This document shows positions 8,404-17,390 of a DNA stretch of 64,000 nucleotides, in pieces. A program made the position numbers and the translations under genes. The number at the start of each line of letters is the position of its first letter. Position 1 is the first letter of the stretch. The DNA lies in assembly GCF_018613755.1 (NCBI RefSeq), contig NZ_JAGGPP010000004.1, positions 372,001 to 436,000 of the forward strand, read 5' to 3'. This DNA comes from Arthrobacter sp. ISL-72. GTDB taxonomy: Bacteria; Actinomycetota; Actinomycetes; Actinomycetales; Micrococcaceae. Under the pieces are notes generated by a model that worked only from the letters and a program-made list of their open reading frames with translations, had not been told where the DNA came from and ran no database searches.

Positions 8404-9471
8404 GTGCCTACACCCGACGGAACCGCCCCCGCTGCCCTGACCACTCCGGGCAGCACCCCTGCAACTACCGGACATTCAGGTGCTCAGCCGCCCCGCCCCG
8501 GCGTCGTACTTAAGGCAGTGGACAAGGACACGACGGCGGGCGTCATCTTCGGAATCGGTGCCTACGGCCTGTGGGGGCTGCTGCCCCTGTACTTCTTCGC
8601 CCTGCAGCCCGCCGGTGCGGTCGAAATCGTGGCCAACCGGGTGGTGTGGTCGCTCATTTTCTGCACGCTGCTGATCACGGTCACCCGCTCCTGGCGCGTC
8701 CTTGCGGCAGCATTCCGGGACCGGACCGTCCTCGGCACCCTCTCCATCGCAGCGGCGCTGATCGCCGTGAACTGGCTGACGTACACCTACGGAGTGACCA
8801 CCGGCCAGGCCGTCGAGGCGTCCCTGGGCTACTTCATCAACCCGCTCGTCTCGGTGCTGCTGGGCGTATTCGTGCTGAAGGAGACGCTGCGGCCGCTGCA
8901 GTGGGCCGCCGTCGGAATTGGATTCGTCGCGGTGGTGGTGCTGACGATCTCCTACGGAAAGCTGCCGTGGATCGCGCTGACACTCGCGGTGAGCTTCGGG
9001 CTGTACGGCTTTGTGAAGAAGCGGATCGGTCCCAAGGCCGACGCCATCACCAGCCTCACGATGGAAACCGTGGTGCTGGCTCCCCTTGCCGCCGCCACTA
9101 TGATCTTCCTCGCTGTCAGCGGGGCAGCCACCCTGGGGACCGAGGGCTCTGGGCACTTCTGGCTCTTGGTCGCGTCTGGTGTGATCACGGCCGTGCCCCT
9201 GCTGTTCTTCGGCGCATCGGCCCGGCGCCTGCCCATGACGACGATCGGCCTGCTGCAGTACTTCGCCCCGGTGCTCCAGTTCATCGTGGCCCTAGTGGTG
9301 TTCCGGGAAACCATGACCCTGGACCGCTGGATCGGCTTCGGCGTGGTCTGGCTGGCACTGCTGGTGCTGACCGTGGACATGGTGGCGGCCGCGCGCCGGA
9401 GTGCAGTGGCCAGGAAGCGCCTCGCCGCCCACCCCCTAAGCGCGGCCAAGCAAGCGCGAACGGACACTTAA
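8404..9471 (+). CDS. rarD: RarD-type EamA (DMT) transporter
   Basis: Membrane protein of the drug/metabolite transporter superfamily, RarD branch. The signature GVIFGIGAYGLWGLLPLYF begins at about residue 46, and ten hydrophobic segments follow in two EamA repeats (NWLTYTYGVTTGQAVEASLGYFINPL; PLLFFGASARRLPMT). The frame opens with a GTG at 8404 (355 residues), but the first ~40 residues are Pro/Thr-rich and not family-like; a GTG at 8518 is an alternative start. RarD transports unknown small molecules; the old chloramphenicol-sensitivity name does not identify the substrate here. Monocistronic. Confidence 0.88.
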   Translation: MPTPDGTAPAALTTPGSTPATTGHSGAQPPRPGVVLKAVDKDTTAGVIFGIGAYGLWGLLPLYFFALQPAGAVEIVANRVVWSLIFCTLLITVTRSWRVLAAAFRDRTVLGTLSIAAALIAVNWLTYTYGVTTGQAVEASLGYFINPLVSVLLGVFVLKETLRPLQWAAVGIGFVAVVVLTISYGKLPWIALTLAVSFGLYGFVKKRIGPKADAITSLTMETVVLAPLAAATMIFLAVSGAATLGTEGSGHFWLLVASGVITAVPLLFFGASARRLPMTTIGLLQYFAPVLQFIVALVVFRETMTLDRWIGFGVVWLALLVLTVDMVAAARRSAVARKRLAAHPLSAAKQARTDT

Positions 9472-9542
9472 GCCCCGCCGCCCCGCGCCCCGCGCCCGCG
9501 CGCCGAGCGCTCTGTACCGGCAGTCCCACCGCCGCGGAAGGC

Positions 9543-10403
9543 TTAGGGGCTGTCCGTGCGCTCGTAGTCGCGCGGGATGACCACCATCGGAACGGGCAGC
9601 GCGCGGAGCACTTTGTTGGCTGTGGTGCCGATGAACAGCTTGTTCTTCTCAGCCAGGCGCGAGGATCCCACGATCAGGATCTCGCTGTCGTCCCATTCGA
9701 GGTCGTCAATGCACTCCTCGATCGTGCGGCCGTGAGCCACCTCCACGGACGCGTTGTGGCCGTCGGGAAGCCGGTGCGACGCTTCGGTGAGCACGGTGTT
9801 TGCATGGATGTGCGCGGCGTTGACCACTTCCCCGCTGTCCCCTTCGGCGTCGAGCTCCACAAGGGAGACCATGCGGAGCGGCACGTCGCGGCGCTCGGCA
9901 GCGCCGATGGCGACGTCGATCGCGGCGTTTGCGCCCGCACGCTGACCGACCGCGAGGGTCAGCCGGGTGATGGCCTCGGTCCCCCGGTAACCGCGGGGAG
10001 CCAGCGCCACCGGGGCCGGCGAGGCGTGCAGAAGCGCGTTGGCAACGCTGCCGATCGTGTGCCGCTTGAATAATCCGCTGCTGGCCGCGCCCACCACGAT
10101 GAGTCCGGCCTCGTATTCGACGGCGGCATCGATCAGACCCGCCGCCAACGAATCGGCATGGCGCACGTGGAACTCGACGGGGACGTCCTCCGGGACCAGG
10201 CCCAGCCCCTCGCGCTGCGCGTTCACCACCGCCCGCTCCGCGGCGATGTCATGGCCGGTGGCCACCTCCTGCGCAGCGTGCAGCCCCTTGTCCACCACAA
10301 AGACGAGGTCCAGCCGGGCGCCCTGTGCACGTGCCAAGGCGGACGCTAGCGCAACGGCATCCGCGCCGCGTTCGTTTGGTGTGTAGCCGACTACGTATCG
10401 CAT
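9543..10403 (-). CDS. Tandem universal stress protein
   Basis: 286-residue cytoplasmic protein made of two UspA domains. Each ends in the ATP-binding signature: GAASSGLFKRHTIGSVANALL in the first and GSSRLAEKNKLFIGTTANKVL in the second, both with the Gly and Ser/Thr spacing of ATP-binding Usps. The start at 10403 is supported by AGGGG upstream and by MRYVVGYTPNERG, the usual domain beginning. Tandem Usps in actinobacteria are typically induced by hypoxia or stationary phase; no DosR-type site was seen upstream. The convergent partner is the RarD-like gene. Confidence 0.92.
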   Translation of the reverse strand: MRYVVGYTPNERGADAVALASALARAQGARLDLVFVVDKGLHAAQEVATGHDIAAERAVVNAQREGLGLVPEDVPVEFHVRHADSLAAGLIDAAVEYEAGLIVVGAASSGLFKRHTIGSVANALLHASPAPVALAPRGYRGTEAITRLTLAVGQRAGANAAIDVAIGAAERRDVPLRMVSLVELDAEGDSGEVVNAAHIHANTVLTEASHRLPDGHNASVEVAHGRTIEECIDDLEWDDSEILIVGSSRLAEKNKLFIGTTANKVLRALPVPMVVIPRDYERTDSP

Positions 10404-10565
10404 GGGTAAACCCCTTGGGTCTGGGGCAGAATCCAGCCTGGCTCGGGGTTCCCGGGCGACGTCGGCCGGTCTGCGTTCCTGCAGTGGTACTGCAGACTCT
10501 ACCGGAGCGAACGACGGCGGGCCGGGCACCTTAAGGTACCCGGACCGCCGTCGATCTCCACCCCC

Positions 10566-10628
10566 GCGCGAACGGGCAGATAATGCCCCGACGCGCGGCG
10601 TTTGGGGGCCTTATCTGCCCGTTCGCGC
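10566..10628. repeat. Long intergenic palindrome, GCGCGAAC family (copy 2)
   Basis: Arms 10566-10589 and 10605-10628 (24 bp, one mismatch) with a 15-nt loop. The base GCGCGAACGGGCAG matches the copy at 21979 (GCGCGAACCGGCAG). It lies 32 bp past the stop of the minus-strand aminotransferase gene and upstream of the Usp gene, so it could end the GABA transcript. Confidence 0.75.
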
Positions 10629-10659
10629 TCGAGGGTTCGCGTTCTGGTGCCGCCTGGAG

Positions 10660-12015
10660 CTACGCGTGGGCCTTGATGGCCGCGGCGAGGACCTCGAGGC
10701 CGTCCAGCAGCAGCTCATCGCCGATAACCAGCGGCGGCAGCAGGCGGATGACGTTGCCGTAAGTGCCGCAGGTGAGGATGATGACACCCTCCTTGAGGCA
10801 GGCGGCGGCCACGGCCTTGGTCAGCTCCGGGTTCGGTTCCTTGAACCCCGCCTGCACCAGTTCGATGGCCAGCATGGCGCCGCGGCCGCGGATATCGCCG
10901 ATCACGGAAACGTCAGCTGCGAGCTCGCGGAGCCGGCCTGTGGCCAGTTCCTCGATGTGCTTGGCGCGGGCGTTGAGGTCGTACTCCTCCATGGAGCCGA
11001 TCGACGCGAGAGCGGCCGCGCACGCCACCGGGTTGCCGCCGTACGTTCCGCCCAGGCCGCCCGGGTGGACGGCGTCGAGCAGGTCGGCGCGGCCGGTGAT
11101 CGCCGAGAGCGGCATGCCGCCGGCGATTCCCTTGGCCATGGTGATGATGTCCGGGACAACGCCCTCGTGGTTCACGGCGAACCATTCGCCCGTGCGGCAG
11201 AAGCCGGACTGGACCTCGTCGGCGATGAAGACGATGCCCTTGTCCTTCGCCCAGGCGGCGAGTGCCGGCAGGAAGCCGTCGGCCGGGACGATGAAGCCGC
11301 CCTCGCCCTGAATCGGCTCGATGATGATCGCGGCCACGGACTCGCCGCCGATCTGCTTTTCGATCATGGTGATGGCGCGCTTGGCGGCCTCGGCACCGGT
11401 GATCGAGGGGTTCTCCTCGCGGTACGGGTAGCTCATGGGCATGCGGTAGACCTCGGGCGCGAAGGGGCCGAAGTTGGTTTTGTACGGCATGGCCTTGGCG
11501 GTCAGCGCCATGGTCAGGTTGGTGCGGCCGTGGTACGCGTGGTCAAAGGCGACGACGGCGTCACGGCCGGTGGCCAGGCGGGCCACCTTCACGGCGTTTT
11601 CCACAGCTTCGGCGCCGGAGTTGAACAGCACCGTGCGCTTTTCGTGGTCGCCAGGGGTGAGGCGGTTCAGCTGCTCGGCGACGGCCACATAGCCCTCGTA
11701 CGGGGTGACCATAAAGCAGGTGTGGGTGAAGTGCTCCACCGCTTCCTTCACGGCGCCGACGACGGCGGGATCGGACGCGCCGACGCTGGTCACCGCGATG
11801 CCCGAGCCGAGGTCGATGAAGGAGTTGCCGTCGACGTCGTGGATGATGCCGCCGTCAGCGTCGGCAACATAAACGGGGACGCCCGAGGCGACGCCTGCGG
11901 CCACAACGGCCTTGCGGCGTTCGGCCAGTGCCAGGGACTTGGGGCCCGGGAAGTCCGCCTGGATGTTGCGCTTCTGCTCAAGGCGGTAGGTGATGTCATG
12001 GGCGGTTGCTGTCAT
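10660..12015 (-). CDS. gabT: 4-aminobutyrate aminotransferase
   Basis: 451-residue class III PLP aminotransferase converting GABA and 2-oxoglutarate to succinate semialdehyde and glutamate. Visible features: NSGAEAVENAVKVAR, AFDHAYHGRTNLTMALT, the PLP-contacting FIADEVQSGFCRTG, and the lysine of ITMAKGIAGGMPL that forms the Schiff base. Length is normal. The ATG at 12015 has AAAGG upstream. It follows the aminobutyraldehyde dehydrogenase gene by 48 bp on the same strand, so the two form an operon that takes 4-aminobutyraldehyde to GABA and on to succinate semialdehyde. A divergent PucR regulator sits upstream. Confidence 0.94.
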   Translation of the reverse strand: MTATAHDITYRLEQKRNIQADFPGPKSLALAERRKAVVAAGVASGVPVYVADADGGIIHDVDGNSFIDLGSGIAVTSVGASDPAVVGAVKEAVEHFTHTCFMVTPYEGYVAVAEQLNRLTPGDHEKRTVLFNSGAEAVENAVKVARLATGRDAVVAFDHAYHGRTNLTMALTAKAMPYKTNFGPFAPEVYRMPMSYPYREENPSITGAEAAKRAITMIEKQIGGESVAAIIIEPIQGEGGFIVPADGFLPALAAWAKDKGIVFIADEVQSGFCRTGEWFAVNHEGVVPDIITMAKGIAGGMPLSAITGRADLLDAVHPGGLGGTYGGNPVACAAALASIGSMEEYDLNARAKHIEELATGRLRELAADVSVIGDIRGRGAMLAIELVQAGFKEPNPELTKAVAAACLKEGVIILTCGTYGNVIRLLPPLVIGDELLLDGLEVLAAAIKAHA

Positions 12016-12063
12016 GGGAATGCCTTTCGGAAAGCCGGGGAAGAGTTGGGGTTTGCAGCTGAG

Positions 12064-13494
12064 TCATGCATCCAGCGCGCTCATCACGTGCTTGATCCGC
12101 GTGTAGTCCTCAACGCCGTACATGGAGAGGTCCTTGCCGTAGCCGGACTGCTTGAAGCCGCCGTGCGGCATTTCGGCGGTGAGCAGGATGTGGGTGTTGA
12201 TCCACACTGCGCCAAAGTCCAGGTCGCGGCTGACCCGCATGGCCGTGCCGTGGTCGCTGGTCCAGATGCTGGAGGCAAGGGCGTATTCGACGTCGTTCGC
12301 GAGGTCGACCGCTTCGGCTTCGGTGCTGAACTTCTGGACGGTGATGACCGGCCCGAAGGTTTCCTGCTGCACCACGTCATCCGTCTGCTTGGCGCCGGTG
12401 ATGATGGTGGGTTCGAAGAAGAAGCCCTTCTCCCCCGCGCGGTGGCCGCCGGTGACAATCCTGCAGTTCTCCGGCAGGTGCTCCACCACGGACGTCACCG
12501 CTTTGAAGTGGTTGGCGTTGTTGAGCGGGCCGAAGTAGTTGTCTTCGTCGTTCTGCGATCCGGTGTGCAGGGTCTTGGTGTGCTCCACCATGGCTGCCAC
12601 GACGTCGTCGTGAACGGAGTCCTCCACCAGCACCCGGGTGATGGCCGTGCAGTCCTGGCCTGCGTTGAAGAAGGCGAACTCGGCGATGGCCGCGGCGCTC
12701 TTCTTGATGTCGGCGTCCTTGAACACGATAGCCGGGGCCTTGCCGCCGAGCTCCAGGTGGGCGCGCTTGAGGCCCTTGGCGGCGCCGGAGGCGACAGCGA
12801 TGCCGGCCCGGACGGACCCGGTGATGGAGACGAGGCCGGGGACCTTGTGGTCCACCATCATGGCACCGGTTTCGCCGGTGCCGAGGACGACGTTGAGGAC
12901 GCCGGCCGGGAAGATGTCCTTGGCCAGTTTGGCCAGTACCAGGGTGGATTCCGGGGTGGTGTCCGAAGGCTTGAGCACCACGGTGTTGCCTGCCGCGAGC
13001 GCCGGGCCGATCTTCCAGATGGCCATCAGGAACGGGTAGTTCCACGGGGCGACCTGGGCCACGACGCCGATGGGTTCGCGGCGCACGTAGGAAGTGTGGC
13101 CTTCGAAGTACTCGCCGGCGGACTTGCCTTCGAGGATGCGGGCGGCGCCGGCGAAGAAGCGGAGCTGGTCGGCGCCGGCGGCGACTTCCTCGGAGGCAAT
13201 GAGGCTGCGGACCTGGCCGGTGTTGCGGTGCTGGGCTTCCACGAGCTCGTCGCTGTTGGCTTCGACGGCGTCGGCAAGCTTGAGGAGCATGAGCTGGCGC
13301 TGGCCCGGGGTGACGTGCTTCCAGGTCCGGAACGCCTCGCTGGCGGCGGTCATGGCGGCGTCGACGTCGGCCTGCACGGAGATGGGGGACTTCGCCACCA
13401 CCTCACCGTTGGTGGGGTTCACGATGTCCAGCAGTCCGGTCCCGGCTGGCGTGACGAATTCGCCGTTGATGAAGTTCTGCAAGGTTTGGACCAC
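12064..13494 (-). CDS. Gamma-aminobutyraldehyde dehydrogenase
   Basis: 476-residue aldehyde dehydrogenase. The general-base glutamate is in LELGGKAPAI, and the catalytic cysteine in FFNAGQDCTAITR; the NAGQDC form and the overall sequence are those of PatD/YdcW aminobutyraldehyde dehydrogenases rather than GabD. It would oxidise 4-aminobutanal from putrescine breakdown to GABA. The start is set at the GTG at 13494, with AGAGG 9 nt upstream; a TTG three codons earlier lies directly against that sequence and is unlikely. First gene of the operon with gabT. Other ALDH substrates cannot be excluded. Confidence 0.88.
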   Translation of the reverse strand: MVQTLQNFINGEFVTPAGTGLLDIVNPTNGEVVAKSPISVQADVDAAMTAASEAFRTWKHVTPGQRQLMLLKLADAVEANSDELVEAQHRNTGQVRSLIASEEVAAGADQLRFFAGAARILEGKSAGEYFEGHTSYVRREPIGVVAQVAPWNYPFLMAIWKIGPALAAGNTVVLKPSDTTPESTLVLAKLAKDIFPAGVLNVVLGTGETGAMMVDHKVPGLVSITGSVRAGIAVASGAAKGLKRAHLELGGKAPAIVFKDADIKKSAAAIAEFAFFNAGQDCTAITRVLVEDSVHDDVVAAMVEHTKTLHTGSQNDEDNYFGPLNNANHFKAVTSVVEHLPENCRIVTGGHRAGEKGFFFEPTIITGAKQTDDVVQQETFGPVITVQKFSTEAEAVDLANDVEYALASSIWTSDHGTAMRVSRDLDFGAVWINTHILLTAEMPHGGFKQSGYGKDLSMYGVEDYTRIKHVMSALDA

Positions 13495-13661
13495 GGTGTA
13501 CAACCTCTTTCATGCTGGGTTCTTCAGCCGGTTCTGCAACGGGCTGTGTCTTGCGATTGCTCACGAGCCTATGCCAGGGCCGATACGGAGGGAATAGCCA
13601 CCTGCACACCATCTCCGGAACCCTTTAGTGCGGTTGACCAGCGCCCGGTTATCCTGAGTTC

Positions 13662-15104
13662 ATGGCAATCTCCCTCGCCGCCCTGCTGGGCGTCCATTCG
13701 CTCAAGCTCGTCAAATCCGGCCTGGCGGAGACCACCTGGCACCAGGACATCCAGTGGGTTGCCGTCACGGAGCAGGAGGACCCGCAGCGCTTCCTTAACG
13801 GCGGTGAACTGGTGCTCACCACTGGCATGCGGCTGAAGTCCGCGGCGGACCAGCGCCGCTTCGTGCGTCAGGTCCAGCGGGCGGGCGCGGTGGGGATCGG
13901 TTTCGGGATCGGATTGACGCACGACGCCGTTCCGCCGGCGCTGATTGCCGAGGCCAACCGCTGGGGCCTGCCTGTGGTGGAGGTCCCCTATGAAACTCCG
14001 TTCATCGCGATCACCAAGCTCGTCGCGGATGCCCAGTCGGCGGACCACTATTCCAAGCTGGAACGGCTCATCGCCGGCCACCAGATCCTGGCCCGCGCCC
14101 TCCTGACCGGCGGCGGCCTCGCCGAGCTCCTCAAGAACCTGGGTTCCATGCTGCGGACGGACATCGTCCTGACCCAGTTCACCGCCCAGCTGTACAACAG
14201 CGTGCCCGGCAATCCGGCACCGACGGCGGACACCTGGGCGTCCTACCCAATCCCCACCGGACGCAGGGATGCGTGCACGCTCTGGGTCCGGCAGCCCTTC
14301 GAGGATTCCGGCATCGTGGGCTACGCCCAGAACCTGATCAGCGTGGAACTGAACAACATGGTGAAGCAGCGGCAGGCGCAGCGGGCGCTGTCCGGCCAGG
14401 TCCTGGAGGACGTGATCCACGGGACCCTCGACGCCAGCGAGGCATCCCGCCGCCTCGCCGGCATCGGCGTCAACAGCACCCGCAAAAGCGTGGTCCTCCT
14501 CGCCGAGTCCGCGGCGCACCCCAAACAGTTGGCTAGTTCATCGGTGCCGCGGCCGCTGGAGCACGGAGTGACCGCCGTCGTCGGCAAGGACCTGATCATC
14601 GTTGTCCAGGACGACGGCAGCGGTGCCAGCGTGCTCGCAAAGAGCCTCAGCGACCATCTGGCCGAGGCCGGCATCCACGCCACGATCGGCATCGGCGGCG
14701 CGTACACGAAACCAAATGGGCTGCGGTGGAGCTACTTCGAGGCCCGGGATGCCGCAAGCCACGGCCTGCCGGTCAACGAGCCCGAGCGCCTCAGCCTGAC
14801 GTCGCTCCTTTTGGCGAGTGAGGACGTCCCGCTCGCGGACATGGCGAATGAGTCCCTCAACCCGCTCCGGAACTTCGACGCCCTGCACGGGGCCGAGCTG
14901 ATGACCACGCTGGAAAGCTACCTGAACAACAACGGGTCGGTCGCCGCCGTCGCCGAAGCCCTGACGCTGCACCGCAACACGGTGCGTTACCGGCTGGCCC
15001 AGATCACCGAGCTGACCGGCTACGACCCCTCCCAGACCCAGGACCGGGTCCAGCTTTGGCTGGCGCTTGCCGTGCAGCGGCTCTCCCAGCGGCAGCAGGG
15101 CTAG
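13662..15104 (+). CDS. PucR-family transcriptional regulator
   Basis: 480-residue regulator. The N-terminal PucR domain covers ~10-130 (QWVAVTEQEDPQRFLNGGELVLTTGM), a GGDEF-like middle region follows, and the C-terminal HTH_30 (AVAEALTLHRNTVRYRLAQI) binds DNA. It is divergent from the aminobutyraldehyde dehydrogenase-gabT operon with 167 bp between, so it very likely controls GABA/putrescine catabolism, as GabR/PucR-type activators do in other actinobacteria. No Shine-Dalgarno precedes the ATG; TATCCT lies 6 nt before it, so the mRNA may be leaderless. Confidence 0.9.
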   Translation: MAISLAALLGVHSLKLVKSGLAETTWHQDIQWVAVTEQEDPQRFLNGGELVLTTGMRLKSAADQRRFVRQVQRAGAVGIGFGIGLTHDAVPPALIAEANRWGLPVVEVPYETPFIAITKLVADAQSADHYSKLERLIAGHQILARALLTGGGLAELLKNLGSMLRTDIVLTQFTAQLYNSVPGNPAPTADTWASYPIPTGRRDACTLWVRQPFEDSGIVGYAQNLISVELNNMVKQRQAQRALSGQVLEDVIHGTLDASEASRRLAGIGVNSTRKSVVLLAESAAHPKQLASSSVPRPLEHGVTAVVGKDLIIVVQDDGSGASVLAKSLSDHLAEAGIHATIGIGGAYTKPNGLRWSYFEARDAASHGLPVNEPERLSLTSLLLASEDVPLADMANESLNPLRNFDALHGAELMTTLESYLNNNGSVAAVAEALTLHRNTVRYRLAQITELTGYDPSQTQDRVQLWLALAVQRLSQRQQG

Positions 15105-15115
15105 CAGCGGCACAG

Positions 15116-15169
15116 AGATGTTGCCCACATCTTTACAAACATCAAACGTCTAACGTCTAATGTTTAAGC
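15116..15169 (+). promoter_or_regulatory. Promoter/operator region of the MFS-FadR operon
   Basis: A dyad AGATGT-N5-ACATCT (15116-15132) is followed by an AT-rich stretch with repeated CTAACGT/CTAATGT words and a TTTACA. TAATGT (15158-15163) stands 6 nt before the ATG at 15170 and there is no ribosome binding site, suggesting a leaderless transcript. The dyad is a candidate site for the FadR-type regulator encoded by the second gene. Confidence 0.5.
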
Positions 15170-16450
15170 ATGGCAACCACGACGACGGCACTTCCCGGAA
15201 CTGACACCTCACCTACCGCACGGGTCAGCGCTGCCCGGCCGCGCGCCGTCGTCGTCCTCGGAATCCTTGCCGTTGTGCTGATCGGCCTCAACCTTCGCGC
15301 CGGCATCACGGGGGCGTCCGCCCTCCTGCATGACCTCCAGGAAGTGCTGGGCTACGGGCCGTTCATCGCCGCCGTGATCCCTTCCATTCCCACCCTGTGT
15401 TTTGCTGTCGCCGGCGCGGCTACTTCCTGGCTGACCCGGCGGGTGGGCGTGGAGAAGGCCATCCTGCTGGCCCTGGCAATGCTGGCCTTCGGACTCCTGC
15501 TGCGCGGCATCCCGTCCACCGGCATGCTGCTGGCAGGAACCGTCGTGGGCATGTCCGGGCTGGCCGTCTGCAACGTGGCCATGCCGTCCTTCATCCGTGA
15601 GCACTATGCCCACCGCACCTCCCTGATGACCGCCCTGTACACGGTGACCATGACCACCGGCGCCACGGTCACTGCGGTGATCATCGTGCCCGTCGCCCAG
15701 GCCCTGGGTTCGGAGTCGGCGGGGATGGGCTCCATCGGCCTGTTGTCCGTGGCCGCTTTCCTGGGGTTCCTGCCGGTAGCGCTGCATGCGCACCGGAATG
15801 CCTCCCCCGGCAGAGGCACGCACATCTCCCCGTGGCCGCTGCTGCGGACCCGCCAGGGCCTGCTGCTCACCGCCATCTTCACCCTCCAGGCACTCCTCGC
15901 GTACGCCGTGCTGAGCTGGTTCCCGTACATGCTCACCACCAACGGCCTTACCCCGGCGGACAGCGGCCTGATGTATGGGCTGATGCAGCTGGTCTCCGTT
16001 CCTGCCGGCATGGTGCTGATCGCCATCGGATCCCGCCCCAGGATGCTCCGCCCGGCGTTCTACCTGGCCAGCGTCACCATGGTCCTGGGCGTGGCCGCGC
16101 TGATGCTGCTGCCCGCAGCGCTCGCTTCCGTCCCGGCGGTGCTGCTGGGATTCGGCCTGGGCATCTTCCCGCTGGTGATGGTGATGATCAGCCGCAGCGG
16201 ACGCACGACGGCGGAAACCACCGCCATGTCCACGCTCGCACAGTCGGTGGGTTACCTGCTCGCCACCGCGGGACCCTTTGGCATGGGGCTGCTGCACAGC
16301 GCCACGGGGGGCTGGACGGTACCGTTGATCCTGCTGCTGGCCATCGCCCTGGCCCAGATTGTGGTGGCCCACCTCCTCACCGGCAAGAAGCTGGCTGCCG
16401 CCGCCAGCACTGAACCATCCACGAAGACCTCGGCAAGGACCCGGCCATGA
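15170..16450 (+). CDS. CynX/NimT-family MFS transporter
   Basis: 426-residue inner-membrane protein with about twelve hydrophobic segments. The first helices carry the CynX/NimT signature LIGLNLRAGITGASALL, and the internal motif RRVGVEKAILLALAM corresponds to the loop 2-3 MFS motif. Family members are linked to cyanate or 2-nitroimidazole transport, but substrates are mostly unknown. The gene overlaps the next one by 4 bp (ATGA), so the FadR-type regulator is cotranslated and probably regulates this transporter. Confidence 0.88.
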   Translation: MATTTTALPGTDTSPTARVSAARPRAVVVLGILAVVLIGLNLRAGITGASALLHDLQEVLGYGPFIAAVIPSIPTLCFAVAGAATSWLTRRVGVEKAILLALAMLAFGLLLRGIPSTGMLLAGTVVGMSGLAVCNVAMPSFIREHYAHRTSLMTALYTVTMTTGATVTAVIIVPVAQALGSESAGMGSIGLLSVAAFLGFLPVALHAHRNASPGRGTHISPWPLLRTRQGLLLTAIFTLQALLAYAVLSWFPYMLTTNGLTPADSGLMYGLMQLVSVPAGMVLIAIGSRPRMLRPAFYLASVTMVLGVAALMLLPAALASVPAVLLGFGLGIFPLVMVMISRSGRTTAETTAMSTLAQSVGYLLATAGPFGMGLLHSATGGWTVPLILLLAIALAQIVVAHLLTGKKLAAAASTEPSTKTSARTRP

Positions 16451-17127
16451 CCCTCACTGCTTCGCACCGGCCGGTTCTGGCCGACGAGATCACCGGCAAG
16501 CTCCGCGGGATGATCCACTCCGGCGAATGGCAGCTGCAGGAAAAGATCCCCGCCGAGCCCGAGCTGATGGCCCGGCTGGGCGTCTCCCGGGGCACCCTGC
16601 GGGAGGCCATCAAGGCACTGGCCCACAGCGGCATGCTGGAGGTCCGCCGCGGCGACGGCACCTACGTGCGGGCCACGAGCGAGATCTCGGGCGCGGCGCA
16701 GCGCATGTACAAGGACCACACCCAGGAGCACATCCTCGAGGTCCGCGTCGCCCTGGACACGCAGGCGGCCCGGCTGGCCGCCCGGAACGCCACGGCAGAG
16801 CAGGTGGCCGCCATGAGGGAGCTGCTGGTGCTGCGCGACGACGGCTGGAACTCCGAGGACTACGCCGCCTGGGCACGCGCCGACTGGGAATTCCACGTTC
16901 TGGTGGCGCTGGCAACGGGCAATCCCCTGCTGCACGAGCTGTACGTCAGCTTTGGCGGCGTTTTCCACGCCGACCTGCTCCGGCAGCACCGCCGAAGCGG
17001 CTTCAACGGACTCCCGGACGAAGGCCACGGCCAGCTGGTGGATGCCATCGAGTCGCACGACGAAGCCGCGGCCGTGGAGAGCGTCAACCGAAACCTGAAC
17101 TCCTGCGCGGAGTGGCTCGGGGTTTAG
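16447..17127 (+). CDS. FadR-subfamily GntR transcriptional regulator
   Basis: 226-residue regulator. A winged helix-turn-helix at ~10-75 contains the GntR signature EPELMARLGVSRGTLREAIK and the wing RRGDGTYV; an all-helical FCD ligand-binding domain follows with the metal-binding residues Asp/His in ADWEFHVLVA and ESHDEAAAVES. It is translationally coupled to the CynX-type transporter upstream, so autoregulation of the operon by the transported ligand is likely. Ends in CAEWLGV. Confidence 0.92.
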   Translation: MTLTASHRPVLADEITGKLRGMIHSGEWQLQEKIPAEPELMARLGVSRGTLREAIKALAHSGMLEVRRGDGTYVRATSEISGAAQRMYKDHTQEHILEVRVALDTQAARLAARNATAEQVAAMRELLVLRDDGWNSEDYAAWARADWEFHVLVALATGNPLLHELYVSFGGVFHADLLRQHRRSGFNGLPDEGHGQLVDAIESHDEAAAVESVNRNLNSCAEWLGV

Positions 17128-17170
17128 CCGCCCCCGGCCCCCCGGCCTGAACCCCCGCCCCCGCCGCTGC

Positions 17171-17233
17171 GAGTTTTTGTCCATATCGAGGGACTTAAAC
17201 GTCGTTTAAGTCCCTCGATATGGACAAAAACTC
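17171..17233. repeat. Perfect 63-bp palindrome, GAGTTTTTGTCC family (copy 2)
   Basis: Two perfectly complementary 30-bp arms (17171-17200 and 17204-17233) around a 3-nt centre. The base GAGTTTTTGTCCA recurs at 5609 and 18656; the inner half is unique to this copy. It lies 43 bp past the FadR gene stop. No run of T follows on the plus strand, so it is not a textbook rho-independent terminator. Confidence 0.85.
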
Positions 17234-17304
17234 CAAGGGGCCGGCGAAAACTCAACGGCGCGGAGGGATCTGCCGCGTTCATGGGGTTTCGCCAGGCCAC
17301 AATC

Positions 17305-17322
17305 CATCAGTAGGCTTACTAT
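17305..17322 (+). promoter_or_regulatory. Shared GTAGGCTTAC element (copy 2)
   Basis: CATCAGTAGGCTTACTAT, 69-86 nt upstream of the AI-2E family gene. It matches the topoisomerase IB upstream element over TCAGTAGGCTTACTAT, 16 consecutive bases on the coding strand. Confidence 0.55.
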
Positions 17323-17390
17323 CTGACTGAGGTAGTTATGCCTGCAGCGTGCACCGGTGCGCAGACACCCGCCGACGATGAGGAGTTCCC

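Noticed and set aside
10402..13836. Uninterrupted 1144-codon plus-strand frame
   Set aside because: It runs antisense to gabT and the aminobutyraldehyde dehydrogenase and its translation has no family-like content; long antisense frames are expected at high GC.
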